A stretch of 64,000 nt of DNA, taken from the NCBI RefSeq assembly GCF_029871245.1, contig NZ_SSON01000070.1, forward strand, positions 1-64,000, given 5' to 3'. Origin of the DNA: Pseudomonas sp. BN102. Its GTDB lineage: Bacteria; Pseudomonadota; Gammaproteobacteria; Pseudomonadales; Pseudomonadaceae. The stretch's first letter is position 1. The number at the start of each line of letters is the position of its first letter. The notes under the pieces are model-generated. The model did no database searches, was not told the origin of the DNA, and saw only the letters and a program-made list of their open reading frames with translations. The position numbers and the translations under genes were made by a program. This document shows, piece after piece, positions 25,377 through 37,451 of this stretch.

Positions 25377-27485
25377 CTACGCCCGCACGCGGGTGATGCG
25401 GATCACCCCCTTGAGCGCGCGCAGCTTCTTGATCACGCGGGCCAGGTGCACGCGGTCGTGCACGCTGACCACCAGCTGGACCACGCTGATGCGGCCATCG
25501 CGCTCGTCCATGCTGATCTTCTCGATATTGCCGTCGGCGGCGTTGACGCTGCTGGCCAGCAGGGCGATCAGGCCGCGCTGGTGCTCCAGCTCGACGCGCA
25601 GTTCGACGTTGAATTCGCCGGCGACGTCCTTGGCCCAGGACAGCTGGATGCATTTCTCCGGGTTATGCCGGATTTCGCCGATGTTCTTGCAGCTTTCCAG
25701 GTGCACCACCATGCCTTTGCCGGCGGACAGGTGGCCGACGATCGGGTCGCCGGGGATCGGCGTGCAGCACTTGGCGTAGCTCAGCACCAGGCCCTCGGTG
25801 CCGCGGATCGCCAGCGGACCTTCCGGGTTCGGCAGCTGCTCGCCGTCGCTGGCCAGCAGGCGGCGGGCGACCACGTAGGCCATGCGGTTGCCGAGGCCGA
25901 CGTCTTCCAGCAGGTCTTCGATCACGTCCAGGCGGTATTCGCCAAGGACGGCCTGGACGCGCTCGGCACTGATCTTGTCGAGATGGCTCTCGAAGCCGGC
26001 CAGGGCCTTGTTCAACAGGCGCTCACCCAGGCTGATGGACTCGGAGCGGCGCTGCTGCTTCAGGGCATGGCGGATATGGGTGCGGGCCTTGCCGGTGACC
26101 ACGAAATTCAGCCAGGCCGGGTTCGGCCGGGCGCCAGGCGCGGTGACGATCTCCACCGTCTCGCCGCTCTGCAGCGGTTCGGACAGCGGCGCCAGGCGGC
26201 GGTTGATGCGGCAGGCGATGCAGGTGTTGCCGACATCGGTGTGCACGCCGTAGGCGAAGTCGACCGCGGTGGAGCCTTTGGGCAGCTCCATGATGCGGCC
26301 CTTGGGCGTGAACACGTAGACCTCGTCGGGGAAGAGGTCGATCTTCACGCTCTCGATGAATTCCAGGGAGTTGCCGGCACGCTGCTGTAGCTCCAGTACG
26401 CCCTTGACCCATTGGCGGGCGCGGGCGTGGGTGCCCTTGGGCTGGTCGTCCTCGGCGGACTTGTACAGCCAGTGGGCGGCGATGCCGTTGTTGGCCATCT
26501 CTTCCATCTCGCGGGTGCGGATCTGGATCTCGATGGGTACGCCGTGCATGCCGAACAGGGTGGTGTGCAGCGACTGGTAGCCGTTGGCCTTGGGAATCGC
26601 GATGTAGTCCTTGAAGCGTCCGGGCAGCGGCTTGTACAGGTTGTGCACGGCGCCGAGCACGCGGTAGCAGGTGTCGACCTTGTCGACGATGATGCGGAAG
26701 GCATAGACGTCCATGATCTCGTTGAACGCCCGGCGCTTGCCGCGCATCTTCTTGTAGATGCTGTAGAGGTGCTTCTCGCGGCCGATGACCTCGCCTTCCA
26801 TGCCTTCGCGGCGCAGGCAGTTGGTCAGCGATTCCTCGATCTTGTTGACGATTTCCTTGCGGTTGCCGCGGGCCCGGCGCACGGCGGCGCGGATGCGCTC
26901 GGAGCGCATCGGGTGCATGGCCTTGAAGCCCAGGTCCTCGAATTCCACGCGCATGCTGTGCATGCCCAAGCGGTTGGCGATGGGCGCGTAGATTTCCAGG
27001 GTTTCCTTGGCGATGCGCCGGCGTTTCTCGCCGGACAGCACCTCCAGGGTGCGCATGTTGTGCAGGCGGTCGGCCAGCTTGACCAGGATCACGCGGATGT
27101 CGCGAGCCATGGCCATGGCCATCTTCTGGAAGTTCTCGGCCTGGGCCTCGGCCTTGGACTCGAAGTTCATCTGGGTCAGCTTGCTGACCCCGTCCACCAG
27201 CTCGGCGACGGTCTCGCCGAATTGCGCGTTGAGGGCTTCCTTGGCGATGCCGGTGTCCTCGATCACGTCATGCAGCATCGCGGCCATCAGGCTCTGATGA
27301 TCCATGTGCATGTCGGCGAGGATGTTGGCTACGGCCAGCGGATGGGTGACGTAGGCTTCGCCGCTGCGGCGGCGCTGCCCGTCATGAGCCTGCTCGGCAT
27401 AGAAGTAGGCTCGGCGCACCAGGTTGACCTGGTCAGCGCCGAGATAAGTCGAAAGTCGTTCGGCAAGGGCGTCTATGCTCGGCAA
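25377..27485 (-). CDS. spoT: Bifunctional (p)ppGpp synthetase/hydrolase SpoT
   Basis: Makes and breaks ppGpp in response to starvation. The HD hydrolase domain has H72/D73 (LHDVIEDTG). The RelA_SpoT synthetase region includes RFKDYIAIPKANGYQSLHTT; the basic RFKD motif marks the bifunctional class. A TGS domain (about 390-450, DEVYVFTPKGRIMELPKGST) and a C-terminal ACT domain (about 628-702) follow. Length 702 is normal. It lies downstream of rpoZ and upstream of ridA. Confidence 0.97.
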   Translation of the reverse strand: MPSIDALAERLSTYLGADQVNLVRRAYFYAEQAHDGQRRRSGEAYVTHPLAVANILADMHMDHQSLMAAMLHDVIEDTGIAKEALNAQFGETVAELVDGVSKLTQMNFESKAEAQAENFQKMAMAMARDIRVILVKLADRLHNMRTLEVLSGEKRRRIAKETLEIYAPIANRLGMHSMRVEFEDLGFKAMHPMRSERIRAAVRRARGNRKEIVNKIEESLTNCLRREGMEGEVIGREKHLYSIYKKMRGKRRAFNEIMDVYAFRIIVDKVDTCYRVLGAVHNLYKPLPGRFKDYIAIPKANGYQSLHTTLFGMHGVPIEIQIRTREMEEMANNGIAAHWLYKSAEDDQPKGTHARARQWVKGVLELQQRAGNSLEFIESVKIDLFPDEVYVFTPKGRIMELPKGSTAVDFAYGVHTDVGNTCIACRINRRLAPLSEPLQSGETVEIVTAPGARPNPAWLNFVVTGKARTHIRHALKQQRRSESISLGERLLNKALAGFESHLDKISAERVQAVLGEYRLDVIEDLLEDVGLGNRMAYVVARRLLASDGEQLPNPEGPLAIRGTEGLVLSYAKCCTPIPGDPIVGHLSAGKGMVVHLESCKNIGEIRHNPEKCIQLSWAKDVAGEFNVELRVELEHQRGLIALLASSVNAADGNIEKISMDERDGRISVVQLVVSVHDRVHLARVIKKLRALKGVIRITRVRA

Positions 27486-27545
27486 GGTTTCACTCCTTGC
27501 CGACCTTCATGACCCTGCGTCGTGCGACGTCGACCAGGCATGGAT

Positions 27546-27809
27546 TCAGAGGGCCTCGTTGGCCTCGTCCTCGAATGCGGCGAACAGCGGTTCTTCTTCA
27601 ACAATGTCTTCCTGGGCGATGACGTCATAGTCGACCAGGCCGGCGGCGATTTCGCGCAGGGCGACAACGGTCGGCTTGTCGTTTTCCCAGGCTACCTTGG
27701 GCTCTTTGCCGCCGGTGGCCAGCTGACGGGAACGCTTGGTGGCGAGCATGACCAGCTCGAAGCGGTTATCGACGTTGTCCAGGCAATCTTCAACGGTAAC
27801 GCGGGCCAT
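27546..27809 (-). CDS. rpoZ: RNA polymerase omega subunit
   Basis: 87-residue subunit that helps assemble RNA polymerase and forms part of a ppGpp site. It starts [22 protein letters not shown], a diagnostic omega N-terminus, and has the conserved [11 protein letters not shown]. Position between gmk and spoT is the classic gmk-rpoZ-spoT arrangement. Confidence 0.97.
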   Translation of the reverse strand: MARVTVEDCLDNVDNRFELVMLATKRSRQLATGGKEPKVAWENDKPTVVALREIAAGLVDYDVIAQEDIVEEEPLFAAFEDEANEAL

Positions 27810-27897
27810 GGTGTTCCTCGTAGCACAGAAATGGATGGCGGATGCTTTGCCCGAATGGGCGAGCGGACTGAATAGTCTAAAAAATCGCCAGCATTAA

Positions 27898-27924
27898 GGG
27901 AAGCGCCGATTTTTGGCGCTTCCC
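27898..27924 (-). terminator. Hairpin between gmk and rpoZ
   Basis: GGGAAGCGCC pairs perfectly (10 bp) with GGCGCTTCCC around a 7-nt A/T loop. It lies between the gmk stop (27989) and rpoZ start (27809). Only TTAATG follows on the minus strand, though a TTTTTT run occurs farther on, so it may be a partial terminator or processing site. Confidence 0.5.
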
Positions 27925-27988
27925 TGGCTGGAGTCTGGGCCATGGTCGGCCCGGCCGCCAGTTATCGGCGTGATAGAGAGGGTTTTCG

Positions 27989-29484
<1,496 letters not shown>

Positions 29485-29621
29485 GGGGTTTCCTCTCGGT
29501 TTCGTCGATCAAAGGAGGCGATTGTAGCCCAGGCGGGTCGCGCCTCCCAACGCGGCGATGTCCCCCGTGGCGCCGGGCCTCTATAATGGCGGGCAGATTT
29601 CTCCCGAACAGGTAAGCCCCG

Positions 29622-30341
29622 ATGAAACGTCCCAGTGGCCGCGTAGCTGATCAACTGCGCTCGATCCGCATCACCCGCAACTACACCAAGCATGCCGAAG
29701 GCTCGGTGCTGGTCGAGTTCGGGGATACCAAGGTGATCTGCACGGCCAGCGTCGAGTCCGGCGTGCCACGCTTCCTCAAGGGACAGGGGCAGGGTTGGCT
29801 GACCGCCGAGTACGGCATGCTGCCGCGCGCCACCGGCGAGCGTAACCAGCGCGAGGCCAGCCGTGGCAAGCAGGGCGGCCGCACCCTGGAGATCCAGCGT
29901 CTGATCGGCCGCTCGCTGCGCGCGGCGCTGGATATGACCAAGCTGGGCGAGAACACCATCTACCTGGATTGCGATGTGATCCAGGCCGACGGCGGCACCC
30001 GCACCGCCTCCATCACCGGCGCCATGGTGGCCCTGGTGGACGCGCTGAAGGTGCTGAAGAAGCGTGGCGCGCTGAAGGGCGATCCGCTGAAGCAGATGGT
30101 GGCCGCCGTATCCGTGGGCATCTTCCAGGGTGAGCCGGTGCTGGACCTGGACTACCTGGAAGACGCTGCCGCCGAGACCGACCTGAATGTGGTCATGACC
30201 GATGCCGGCGGCTTCATCGAAGTCCAGGGCACCGCTGAAGGCGCGCCCTTCCAGCCGGAAGAGCTGACCGCCATGCTGGATCTGGCGCGCAAGGGCCTGA
30301 ACGAACTCTTCGAACTGCAGCGCGCCGCCCTGGCCGACTGA
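29622..30341 (+). CDS. rph: Ribonuclease PH
   Basis: Phosphorolytic 3'-to-5' exoribonuclease that trims tRNA 3' ends. The 239-residue protein begins [22 protein letters not shown]. The phosphate-binding arginine region ([19 protein letters not shown]) and the catalytic aspartates of [21 protein letters not shown] are intact. It has no frameshift of the kind found in E. coli K-12. It is divergent from yicC, and a DUF4870 gene follows 25 nt later. Confidence 0.97.
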   Translation: MKRPSGRVADQLRSIRITRNYTKHAEGSVLVEFGDTKVICTASVESGVPRFLKGQGQGWLTAEYGMLPRATGERNQREASRGKQGGRTLEIQRLIGRSLRAALDMTKLGENTIYLDCDVIQADGGTRTASITGAMVALVDALKVLKKRGALKGDPLKQMVAAVSVGIFQGEPVLDLDYLEDAAAETDLNVVMTDAGGFIEVQGTAEGAPFQPEELTAMLDLARKGLNELFELQRAALAD

Positions 30342-30366
30342 CAAAACCCCGAGCGAGGGAGGCGAC

Positions 30367-30732
30367 ATGGACGAACCGACTCAATATCAGGAGCCGAACC
30401 GGGAAGTACGGCAATGGGCGATGTTCTGCCATTTCTCCGCCTTCCTCGGCCTGGTTTTTCCCTTCGGCAACCTGCTGGGGCCGCTGATCGTCTGGCAGAT
30501 CAAGAAGGACATGGACCCCTTTGTCGACGCCCAGGGCAAGGAAGCGCTGAACTTCCAGATCACCGTGGCGTTGGCGGTGGTGCTGTGCTTCCTGCTGATG
30601 CTGGTGGTGATCGGCTTCCCTCTGCTCGGGCTGGTGAGCATCGGTGCACTGGTGCTGACCATCATCGCCGGAATCAAGGCCAACGAAGGCCAGGCCTATC
30701 GCTATCCCTTCTGCTGGCGGCTGGTGAAGTAG
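30367..30732 (+). CDS. DUF4870 membrane protein
   Basis: A 121-residue protein starting with a soluble, acidic N-terminus and then about three hydrophobic segments (about 17-42, 62-85, 86-103). The conserved family core is WAMFCHFSAFLGLVFPFGN and KEALNFQITV. Function unknown. It is close to rph with no intervening terminator and ends at a bidirectional terminator shared with crc. Confidence 0.85.
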   Translation: MDEPTQYQEPNREVRQWAMFCHFSAFLGLVFPFGNLLGPLIVWQIKKDMDPFVDAQGKEALNFQITVALAVVLCFLLMLVVIGFPLLGLVSIGALVLTIIAGIKANEGQAYRYPFCWRLVK

Positions 30733-30754
30733 CGACCGACACGACCGCAGAAAC

Positions 30755-30785
30755 GAAAAAGCCGGCTCGAAAGCCGGCTTTTTTC
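30755..30785. terminator. Bidirectional terminator between the DUF4870 gene and crc
   Basis: AAGCCGGCT pairs with AGCCGGCTT, flanked by GAAAAA and TTTTTT, so it can terminate both convergent transcripts. Confidence 0.88.
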
Positions 30786-30793
30786 TGCCTCGA

Positions 30794-31573
30794 TCAGACG
30801 CTCAGCAGCCAGTCGTAGTCGACGATCAGCGGCGCGTGCTGGGAGAAGCGCGGCTGACGCGGCAGGCGGGCGCTGCGCACGAAACGACGCAAGCCAGGCG
30901 TGAGCACCTGGTAGTCGAAGCGCCAGCCGAGGTTGAGCATCTCGGCCTGCTCGCTGTCCGGCCACCAGCTGTACTGGTCGCCTTCGCGGCTGACTTCGCG
31001 CAGCGCATCGACGTAGCCCATGTTGCCGAACACCTCATCCATCCAGGCACGCTCGGGCGCCAGGAAGCCGGGGAGTTGCTGGCAGTCGCGCCAGTTCTTC
31101 ACGTCCAGCTTCTGGTGGGCGACGTAGAGCGAGCCGCAGTAGATGTACTCGCGGCGCTTGCGGCGCTGCTTGTTCAGATAATGGGTGAGGTCGTCCATGA
31201 ACTTGAACTTGTGGTTCAGGTTCTCGTCCCCGCCCTGCCCGGAAGGCAGCAGCAGGGTGGCGATGCTCACTTTGTCGAAATCTGCCTGCAGATAGCGTCC
31301 GTATCGATCGCAGGACTCGAAGCCGAGTCCCCAGATCACCGCCTTGGGTTGCAACCGCGAATAGAGCGCCACACCACCTTGGGTGGGCACTTCGGCATCG
31401 CCGGCGTAGAGGAAATAACCATCCAGTTGGAAGGCAGGGTCGTCCAGGTCGAAGGCGGAGGCGCGGGTGTCTTGCAGGCAGATCACGTCGGCATTCTGAG
31501 CCTGCAGCCAGCTGAGGAGACCTCGCTCGGCCGCGGCTTGAATACCATTCACGTTCACACTGATGATCCGCAT
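30794..31573 (-). CDS. crc: Catabolite repression control protein Crc
   Basis: Global regulator of carbon catabolite repression in Pseudomonas. It works with Hfq on A-rich leader sequences and is antagonised by CrcZ-type RNAs. The 259-residue protein has the exonuclease III/endonuclease-exonuclease-phosphatase fold (MRIISVNVNGIQAAAERG, ICLQDTRASAFD, HAPLIVDYD) but is not an active nuclease in known members. It is divergent from pyrE, the standard position. Confidence 0.95.
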   Translation of the reverse strand: MRIISVNVNGIQAAAERGLLSWLQAQNADVICLQDTRASAFDLDDPAFQLDGYFLYAGDAEVPTQGGVALYSRLQPKAVIWGLGFESCDRYGRYLQADFDKVSIATLLLPSGQGGDENLNHKFKFMDDLTHYLNKQRRKRREYIYCGSLYVAHQKLDVKNWRDCQQLPGFLAPERAWMDEVFGNMGYVDALREVSREGDQYSWWPDSEQAEMLNLGWRFDYQVLTPGLRRFVRSARLPRQPRFSQHAPLIVDYDWLLSV

Positions 31574-31653
31574 AAATGGCCCCCAAAAACACGTGCGTGT
31601 ATGATACCCGAGCTCTTTCTTTTTAGCTAAATCCGTGCCGTCCGAGGCTTTTC

Positions 31654-32295
31654 ATGCAGGCGTACCAACGCGATTTCATTCGCTTTGCCATCGAGCGCGG
31701 AGTACTGCGTTTCGGTGAGTTCACTCTCAAGTCCGGGCGTACCAGCCCCTATTTCTTCAATGCAGGCCTGTTCAACAGCGGTCTCGCCCTCGCCCAGCTC
31801 GGCCGATTCTATGCGGCTGCAGTGGTCGATAGCGGCATTCCTTTCGATGTGCTGTTCGGCCCGGCCTACAAGGGTATCCCGCTGGCCGCCGCCACCGCCG
31901 TGGCGCTGGCCGAGCATCATCAGATTGACACCCCGTGGTGCTTCAACCGCAAGGAAGCCAAGGACCACGGCGAAGGCGGCACCCTCGTGGGCGCGCCGCT
32001 GGCGGGTCGCGTGATGATCATCGATGACGTGATCACCGCCGGTACCGCCATCCGCGAAGTGATGCAGATCATCCAGGCGCAGGATGCCCGGGCGGCCGGC
32101 GTTCTCATCGCCTTGAACCGACAGGAGCGCGGCCAGGGCGAACTCTCGGCTATACAGGAAGTAGAGCGTGACTTCGGCATGCCGGTGGTCAGCATCGTGT
32201 CCCTGGAGCAGGTACTGGAGTACCTGGCCGGCGACGCCGAGCTGAAGAAGCACCTGCCGGCCGTGGAAGCCTATCGCGCCAACTTCGGTATCTGA
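31654..32295 (+). CDS. pyrE: Orotate phosphoribosyltransferase
   Basis: Makes OMP from orotate and PRPP in pyrimidine synthesis. The PRPP-binding motif [18 protein letters not shown] is at about 118-135, and the flexible catalytic loop contains [14 protein letters not shown]. The 213-residue length is standard. It is divergent from crc across an 80-bp gap that contains both promoters. Confidence 0.97.
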   Translation: MQAYQRDFIRFAIERGVLRFGEFTLKSGRTSPYFFNAGLFNSGLALAQLGRFYAAAVVDSGIPFDVLFGPAYKGIPLAAATAVALAEHHQIDTPWCFNRKEAKDHGEGGTLVGAPLAGRVMIIDDVITAGTAIREVMQIIQAQDARAAGVLIALNRQERGQGELSAIQEVERDFGMPVVSIVSLEQVLEYLAGDAELKKHLPAVEAYRANFGI

Positions 32296-32317
32296 CCATT
32301 CGGGGCTGGGAGTCCTC

Positions 32318-32911
32318 ATGCTGAAACCGCCTGCACTCCGCCATTGCGTGTTGCTGGGGTTGTTGCTGCCCGCGCTGTCCGGGGCGGCGGAGTTGTATCG
32401 CTACGTCGACGACAAGGGCGTGACCGTACTGGATCGCCAGGGCGTGCCGCCGGAGTTCATCGGCAAGGGCTATGAGGTGCTCAACGAGCAGGGTCGGGTC
32501 ATCCGCGTGATACCGCCGGCGCCCAGTCGCGAGGAGATGCAGCGGCAGCTGGATGAAAAGGCTCGGGCCAGTTCCGATGCCCAGTTGCTGCGGCTCTACA
32601 CCAGTGTCGAGGATGTCGATCGCGCCCTGGAGCGCAAGCTGGCCGAGTTGGATGGCCTGATCGGCGTTGCCCGCGGCAACCAGCAGTCGCTGCGTACCCA
32701 GCAGGCCAATCTGCAGAGCCAGGCGGCCGAAAACGAACGGGCCGGACGCGAGGTCCCGGCCCACCTGGTGGCGCAGATCGACAACCTGCGCGAAGAACAG
32801 AAGCGTCTGGAGAAGGACATCGCCCGCTACGAGCGGGATCGCGAGGCCGCGAAGAACAGCTTCGCCGCCGACCGCGCGCGTCTGGCCAGGCTTCTCGGCG
32901 GCACCCGCTAG
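32318..32911 (+). CDS. DUF4124 domain coiled-coil protein
   Basis: A signal peptide (about residues 1-23, ending LSGAA) precedes a DUF4124 segment (ELYRYVDDKGVTVLDRQGVP). A long Gln/Arg/Glu-rich predicted coiled coil covers about 70-190. Total 197 residues; predicted periplasmic. Function unknown. The same DUF4124 module appears fused to the M23 peptidase at 4841. It is 22 nt downstream of pyrE. Confidence 0.8.
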   Translation: MLKPPALRHCVLLGLLLPALSGAAELYRYVDDKGVTVLDRQGVPPEFIGKGYEVLNEQGRVIRVIPPAPSREEMQRQLDEKARASSDAQLLRLYTSVEDVDRALERKLAELDGLIGVARGNQQSLRTQQANLQSQAAENERAGREVPAHLVAQIDNLREEQKRLEKDIARYERDREAAKNSFAADRARLARLLGGTR

Positions 32912-32921
32912 CAGACTGTAT

Positions 32922-33368
32922 TCAACAGCCCGCTGGTGCGCACCGCTCGAAGCCGCGCACCCGTTCCCTCAGCCAGTCTGGCAGCCGCAGGCTCTTGCGG
33001 TTGTCGGCATCGGCATGCACGTAGACCACCTCGCCCGAGGTGAGCTGTTCGCCCCCGCGCCAGATACCCAGCTCGAAGGCCATGCTCGCGCCGCCGAGGC
33101 GGCTGACCCGTACGCCGATTTCCAGTAGGTCGTCGAAGCGAGCCGGCGCCAGGTATTCCAGCAGGGTCTTCACCGCGAAGAAGTCGCCGCCGTCCTTGAG
33201 CAGGTCGGCTGGATAGGCCACTTCCAGGCTGCGGAAATACTCGGTGATGGCGACATCGGCGTAGGTCAGGTAGTTGCCGTTGAAGACGATGCCTTGCGGG
33301 TCCACCTCAGCCCAGCGCACGCGCAGGCCATGGAAGAAGCTAAAAACTTCGCGGGGCAGGTTGGCCAT
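32922..33368 (-). CDS. 4HBT-fold acyl-CoA thioesterase (YbgC-like)
   Basis: A 148-residue hotdog-fold thioesterase. The motif VRWAEVDPQGIVFNGNYLTY contains the catalytic Asp of the YbgC/4-hydroxybenzoyl-CoA class (D24). The substrate is not deducible. It converges with the DUF4124 gene, leaving only 10 nt between stops. Confidence 0.85.
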   Translation of the reverse strand: MANLPREVFSFFHGLRVRWAEVDPQGIVFNGNYLTYADVAITEYFRSLEVAYPADLLKDGGDFFAVKTLLEYLAPARFDDLLEIGVRVSRLGGASMAFELGIWRGGEQLTSGEVVYVHADADNRKSLRLPDWLRERVRGFERCAPAGC

Positions 33369-33380
33369 GCCGGGTTCCTC

Positions 33381-33412
33381 GAAAAAGAACAGGCCGGATC
33401 GCTCTGGCCTGT
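33381..33412 (-). terminator. Terminator after argB
   Basis: On the minus strand ACAGGCC pairs with GGCCTGT (7 bp, 10-nt loop) and is followed by TCTTTTTC, beginning 18 nt after the argB stop. It sits immediately upstream of the thioesterase start and includes part of that leader. Confidence 0.65.
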
Positions 33413-33429
33413 CTGGGTGTCGCTCGGGT

Positions 33430-34356
<927 letters not shown>

Positions 34357-36951
34357 TCAGAACGGCAAATTGAGTTCAGGGGCGATGAGGGTGAGCTGGC
34401 TGCGGAACACCTGCTTGATGCGCTCCAGCTCTTCCTCGGTGTCGGCCTCGAAGCGCAGCACCAGCACGGGGGTCGTGTTGGAGGCGCGGACCAGGCCCCA
34501 GCCCTTCGGATAATCGACACGCACGCCATCGAGGGTGGTGAGGTTGGCTTCGCCCCAGCTGGCCTCGCGTTGCAGGCGCTCGATCAGGCGGAACTTGTTC
34601 TCGTCGGTGACGGTGATGTTGATTTCCGGAGTGGAGACGTCCTTGGGGAAGTCCGAGAACACAGTTTCGGCGTCGCGTTTTTCCTGGCTGAGGATTTCCA
34701 GCAGGCGCGCGGCGCTGTAGATGCCGTCGTCGAAGCCGTACCAGCGCTCCTTGAAGAAGATGTGGCCGCTCATTTCGCCGGCCAGCAGCGCACCGGTTTC
34801 CTTCATCTTCTTCTTGATCAACGAGTGACCGGTCTTCCACATCACCGGACGGCCGCCGTAGCCGCTGATGAGGGAGGTCAGGCGACGGGTGCACTTGACG
34901 TCGAAGATGATGTCCGCGCCCGGGTTGCGCGATACCACGTCCTTGGCGAACAGCATCAGCAGGCGGTCGGGGTAGATGATGGAGCCGGTATTGGTCACCA
35001 CGCCGACGCGGTCGCCGTCGCCGTCGAAGGCCAGGCCCAGGTCGGCGTTCTCTTCCTTGACCTTGGCGATCAGGTCTTCCAGGTTCTCGGGCTTGCCCGG
35101 GTCCGGGTGGTGGTTGGGGAAGGTGCCGTCGACATCGCAGTAGAGCGGGATCACGGTGCAACCCAGGGCTTCGATCAGCTGCGGGGCGATCACGCCAGCC
35201 ACGCCGTTGCCGCAGTCCACCACCACCTTCATAGTCTTGGCCATGGCGATGTCATCGCGGATTTCCTGGAAGTAGCGATCCAGGATTTCTACCGCTTCGA
35301 CGCTGCCGACGCCGTTGGCCAGGTCGTTGTCCTTGATGCGGGTGTGCAGGGCGGTGATCTGCTCGTTGGCCAGGGTCTCGCCGGCGACCATGATCTTGAA
35401 ACCGTTGTAATCCGGCGGGTTGTGGCTGCCGGTGAGCATCACGCCGGACTTGCCGGCCAGCACGTTGGCCGCGTAGTAGAGCACTGGGGTCGGCACCATG
35501 CCGACGTCGGTGACCTGGCAGCCGCAATCCACCAGGCCCTGGATAAGCGCCTGGACCAGCTCGGGGCCGGAGAGGCGGCCATCGCGGCCGACCGAGACAT
35601 TGGGTTCGCCGCGGGCCAGGCTTTCCGAGCCGATGGCGCGGCCTACCCAGTAGGCGGTTTCGGTGGTGAGGGTATCGCCGACCACGCCGCGGATGTCGTA
35701 CGCGCGGAAGATGCTGGCGGGTAGGTTGGGGGCGATCTGTTCGATGCTGGTCATGGCGGGGGCTTGCTCCAATCCCAGGAGGTCCTGGTCTTCGTCGAGG
35801 ATGTCGATATCGAGAATGTCGGTATCGTGGAAAAGTGGATCGGCCGATTCGGCCGGCTTGACGGGTGCCGGTGCAGCGGGGCTGCTGGCGGCCGCCAGGG
35901 CCGGTCCCTTGTCCGGCGCTGGCTCCGGTTTGCGCCTGGGCTGGCGGGCAAGTGCCTGGGCCAGACTGTCCAGCGCCGGCAGGCGCAGACTGAAGGCTTT
36001 GACGCTCCCGCCGTTCGAGAGTTCTTGCAACATTTGATTGAGCTGCCGAGCGTCATCGTGCAGCTTGCGCTGCAGCGCGCCCTGGCTGAGCCTCAGGCCG
36101 AGCACGGCGCCGCCCAGGGCGAGCAGGGCAGCCAGTGCGAGCAGCAGGGGGGAGACGGTTGCCTGAGTCAGGGTCAGGCCAGGTGTGAAGCTGAGCTTCC
36201 AGTTCGAATTGCCGCTGTCCAGGTCAAGGGGCGCGGCTTCGCCTGCCTGGCCGATCTGGGCCAGGACCTGGGCCGGGGCGTTGCTGAACTGCTGGGTCAG
36301 TTGCAGCTGGCCGACCTCCGCCGGCAGGGGCGGCAGGCTGTGCAGCAGGCGCTGGAGGTCAAACACCAGCAGCAGGGTGCCCTGGGGCGCGGCCTGGTCG
36401 TTCAGGCGCAGTGGTGCGGCGCTGTAGACCAGCCAGCGCTGGTCCACCTTGTAGGCCTCGGGGCTGGGCTGCTGGCCATTTTCCAGTCGGCGCAGCAGGT
36501 CCAGGGCGGCATAGTTCATCGGAGCCGCGCGCTGGCTGTTCTGCTGCGCCTGGCCGGGCAGGTTGAGGTGCGCGTCGACCACGCCGTCGCGGTAGCCCAG
36601 GCTGCGCTCGGCGGCCTTCAGCTGGGCGGCGTCGCCGCTGTTGAGGGCGTCGATCAGGCTGGGATCGCGGGCCGCGACGGCGGTGTCTGCGCGTAACTGG
36701 GCGATGGCCTGGCGCAGGGAGGCCGCTTGGCTTCCGCCCCAGGCTTGGCTGAGCTGGTCGACCCGGTCCTGTTCAGCGGGATGGATCACGCCGAACCAGA
36801 GCAGGGCGCCAGCGGCGACTATGCCACCCAGGGCGGCAAGCACGCCGGGAAGCAGGTCGTCCGAACCCTTGGCGCGGGCCCCGGCCGCACCCGGCGGGCG
36901 GGGCGAGCTGTTGGGGGCGGCGTCCTTGCTGCTGCGCTTGAAGAGTTTCAC
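34357..36951 (-). CDS. algC: Phosphomannomutase/phosphoglucomutase AlgC, long membrane-anchored form
   Basis: Interconverts mannose/glucose 6- and 1-phosphates for alginate, LPS and exopolysaccharide precursors. The C-terminal ~465 residues (from an internal Met at 35754) are classic AlgC, with catalytic serine in GVMLTGSHNPPDYNG (S509 of the long form) and metal loop FDGDGDR. The ~400-residue N-terminus adds one helix (about 34-53), a presumably periplasmic region (about 60-265), a second helix (about 266-288) and an Ala/Pro linker. The GTG at 36951 has GAGGAG at good spacing, whereas the internal ATG has a poor one, so the long form is supported. Confidence 0.9.
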   Translation of the reverse strand: MKLFKRSSKDAAPNSSPRPPGAAGARAKGSDDLLPGVLAALGGIVAAGALLWFGVIHPAEQDRVDQLSQAWGGSQAASLRQAIAQLRADTAVAARDPSLIDALNSGDAAQLKAAERSLGYRDGVVDAHLNLPGQAQQNSQRAAPMNYAALDLLRRLENGQQPSPEAYKVDQRWLVYSAAPLRLNDQAAPQGTLLLVFDLQRLLHSLPPLPAEVGQLQLTQQFSNAPAQVLAQIGQAGEAAPLDLDSGNSNWKLSFTPGLTLTQATVSPLLLALAALLALGGAVLGLRLSQGALQRKLHDDARQLNQMLQELSNGGSVKAFSLRLPALDSLAQALARQPRRKPEPAPDKGPALAAASSPAAPAPVKPAESADPLFHDTDILDIDILDEDQDLLGLEQAPAMTSIEQIAPNLPASIFRAYDIRGVVGDTLTTETAYWVGRAIGSESLARGEPNVSVGRDGRLSGPELVQALIQGLVDCGCQVTDVGMVPTPVLYYAANVLAGKSGVMLTGSHNPPDYNGFKIMVAGETLANEQITALHTRIKDNDLANGVGSVEAVEILDRYFQEIRDDIAMAKTMKVVVDCGNGVAGVIAPQLIEALGCTVIPLYCDVDGTFPNHHPDPGKPENLEDLIAKVKEENADLGLAFDGDGDRVGVVTNTGSIIYPDRLLMLFAKDVVSRNPGADIIFDVKCTRRLTSLISGYGGRPVMWKTGHSLIKKKMKETGALLAGEMSGHIFFKERWYGFDDGIYSAARLLEILSQEKRDAETVFSDFPKDVSTPEINITVTDENKFRLIERLQREASWGEANLTTLDGVRVDYPKGWGLVRASNTTPVLVLRFEADTEEELERIKQVFRSQLTLIAPELNLPF

Positions 36952-36989
36952 TGAACGTCTCCTCGGCGGTTCGTCCTGATGTTAGGCGT

Positions 36990-37445
36990 TCAGTGGCTGC
37001 CGGTGTGACCGAAACCGCCGGCACCACGCTGGCTTTCATGGAACTCCTCGACCAGCTCGAAGTGCGCTTGGACCACGGGCACCAGGATCAGCTGGGCGAT
37101 GCGCTCGCCGATGGCGATGCGGAAGGCGGTCTGGCCGCGGTTCCAGCAGGAGACCATCAGTTCGCCCTGGTAGTCGGAGTCGATCAGGCCCACCAGGTTC
37201 CCCAGCACCACGCCATGTTTGTGGCCCAGGCCCGAGCGCGGCAGGACCAGGGCCGCCAGGCCCGGGTCGGCGATGTGGATCGACAGGCCGGTGGGGATGA
37301 GGATGGTCTGGCCCGGCTCGAGGACGATTTCTTCCTTGAGCATGGCGCGCAGGTCGAGGCCTGCGGAACCCGGGGTGGCGTATTGCGGCAGCGGGAATTC
37401 GCTGCCAATGCGGGGATCGAGGATCTTGGCTTGCAGTGAGTGCAT
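36990..37445 (-). CDS. dut: Deoxyuridine 5'-triphosphate nucleotidohydrolase
   Basis: Hydrolyses dUTP to dUMP, preventing uracil in DNA. The 151-residue trimeric-type dUTPase has its motifs: [37 protein letters not shown] and a Gly-rich C-terminal tail [12 protein letters not shown]. It is 6 nt downstream of coaBC on the same strand, and 38 nt upstream of algC. Confidence 0.97.
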   Translation of the reverse strand: MHSLQAKILDPRIGSEFPLPQYATPGSAGLDLRAMLKEEIVLEPGQTILIPTGLSIHIADPGLAALVLPRSGLGHKHGVVLGNLVGLIDSDYQGELMVSCWNRGQTAFRIAIGERIAQLILVPVVQAHFELVEEFHESQRGAGGFGHTGSH

Positions 37446-37451
37446 GGAGTC

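Noticed and set aside
24279-26390. 703-codon plus-strand frame over the lipoprotein, ridA and spoT
   Set aside because: A shadow frame of the minus-strand genes; the real genes show domains and ribosome-binding sites.
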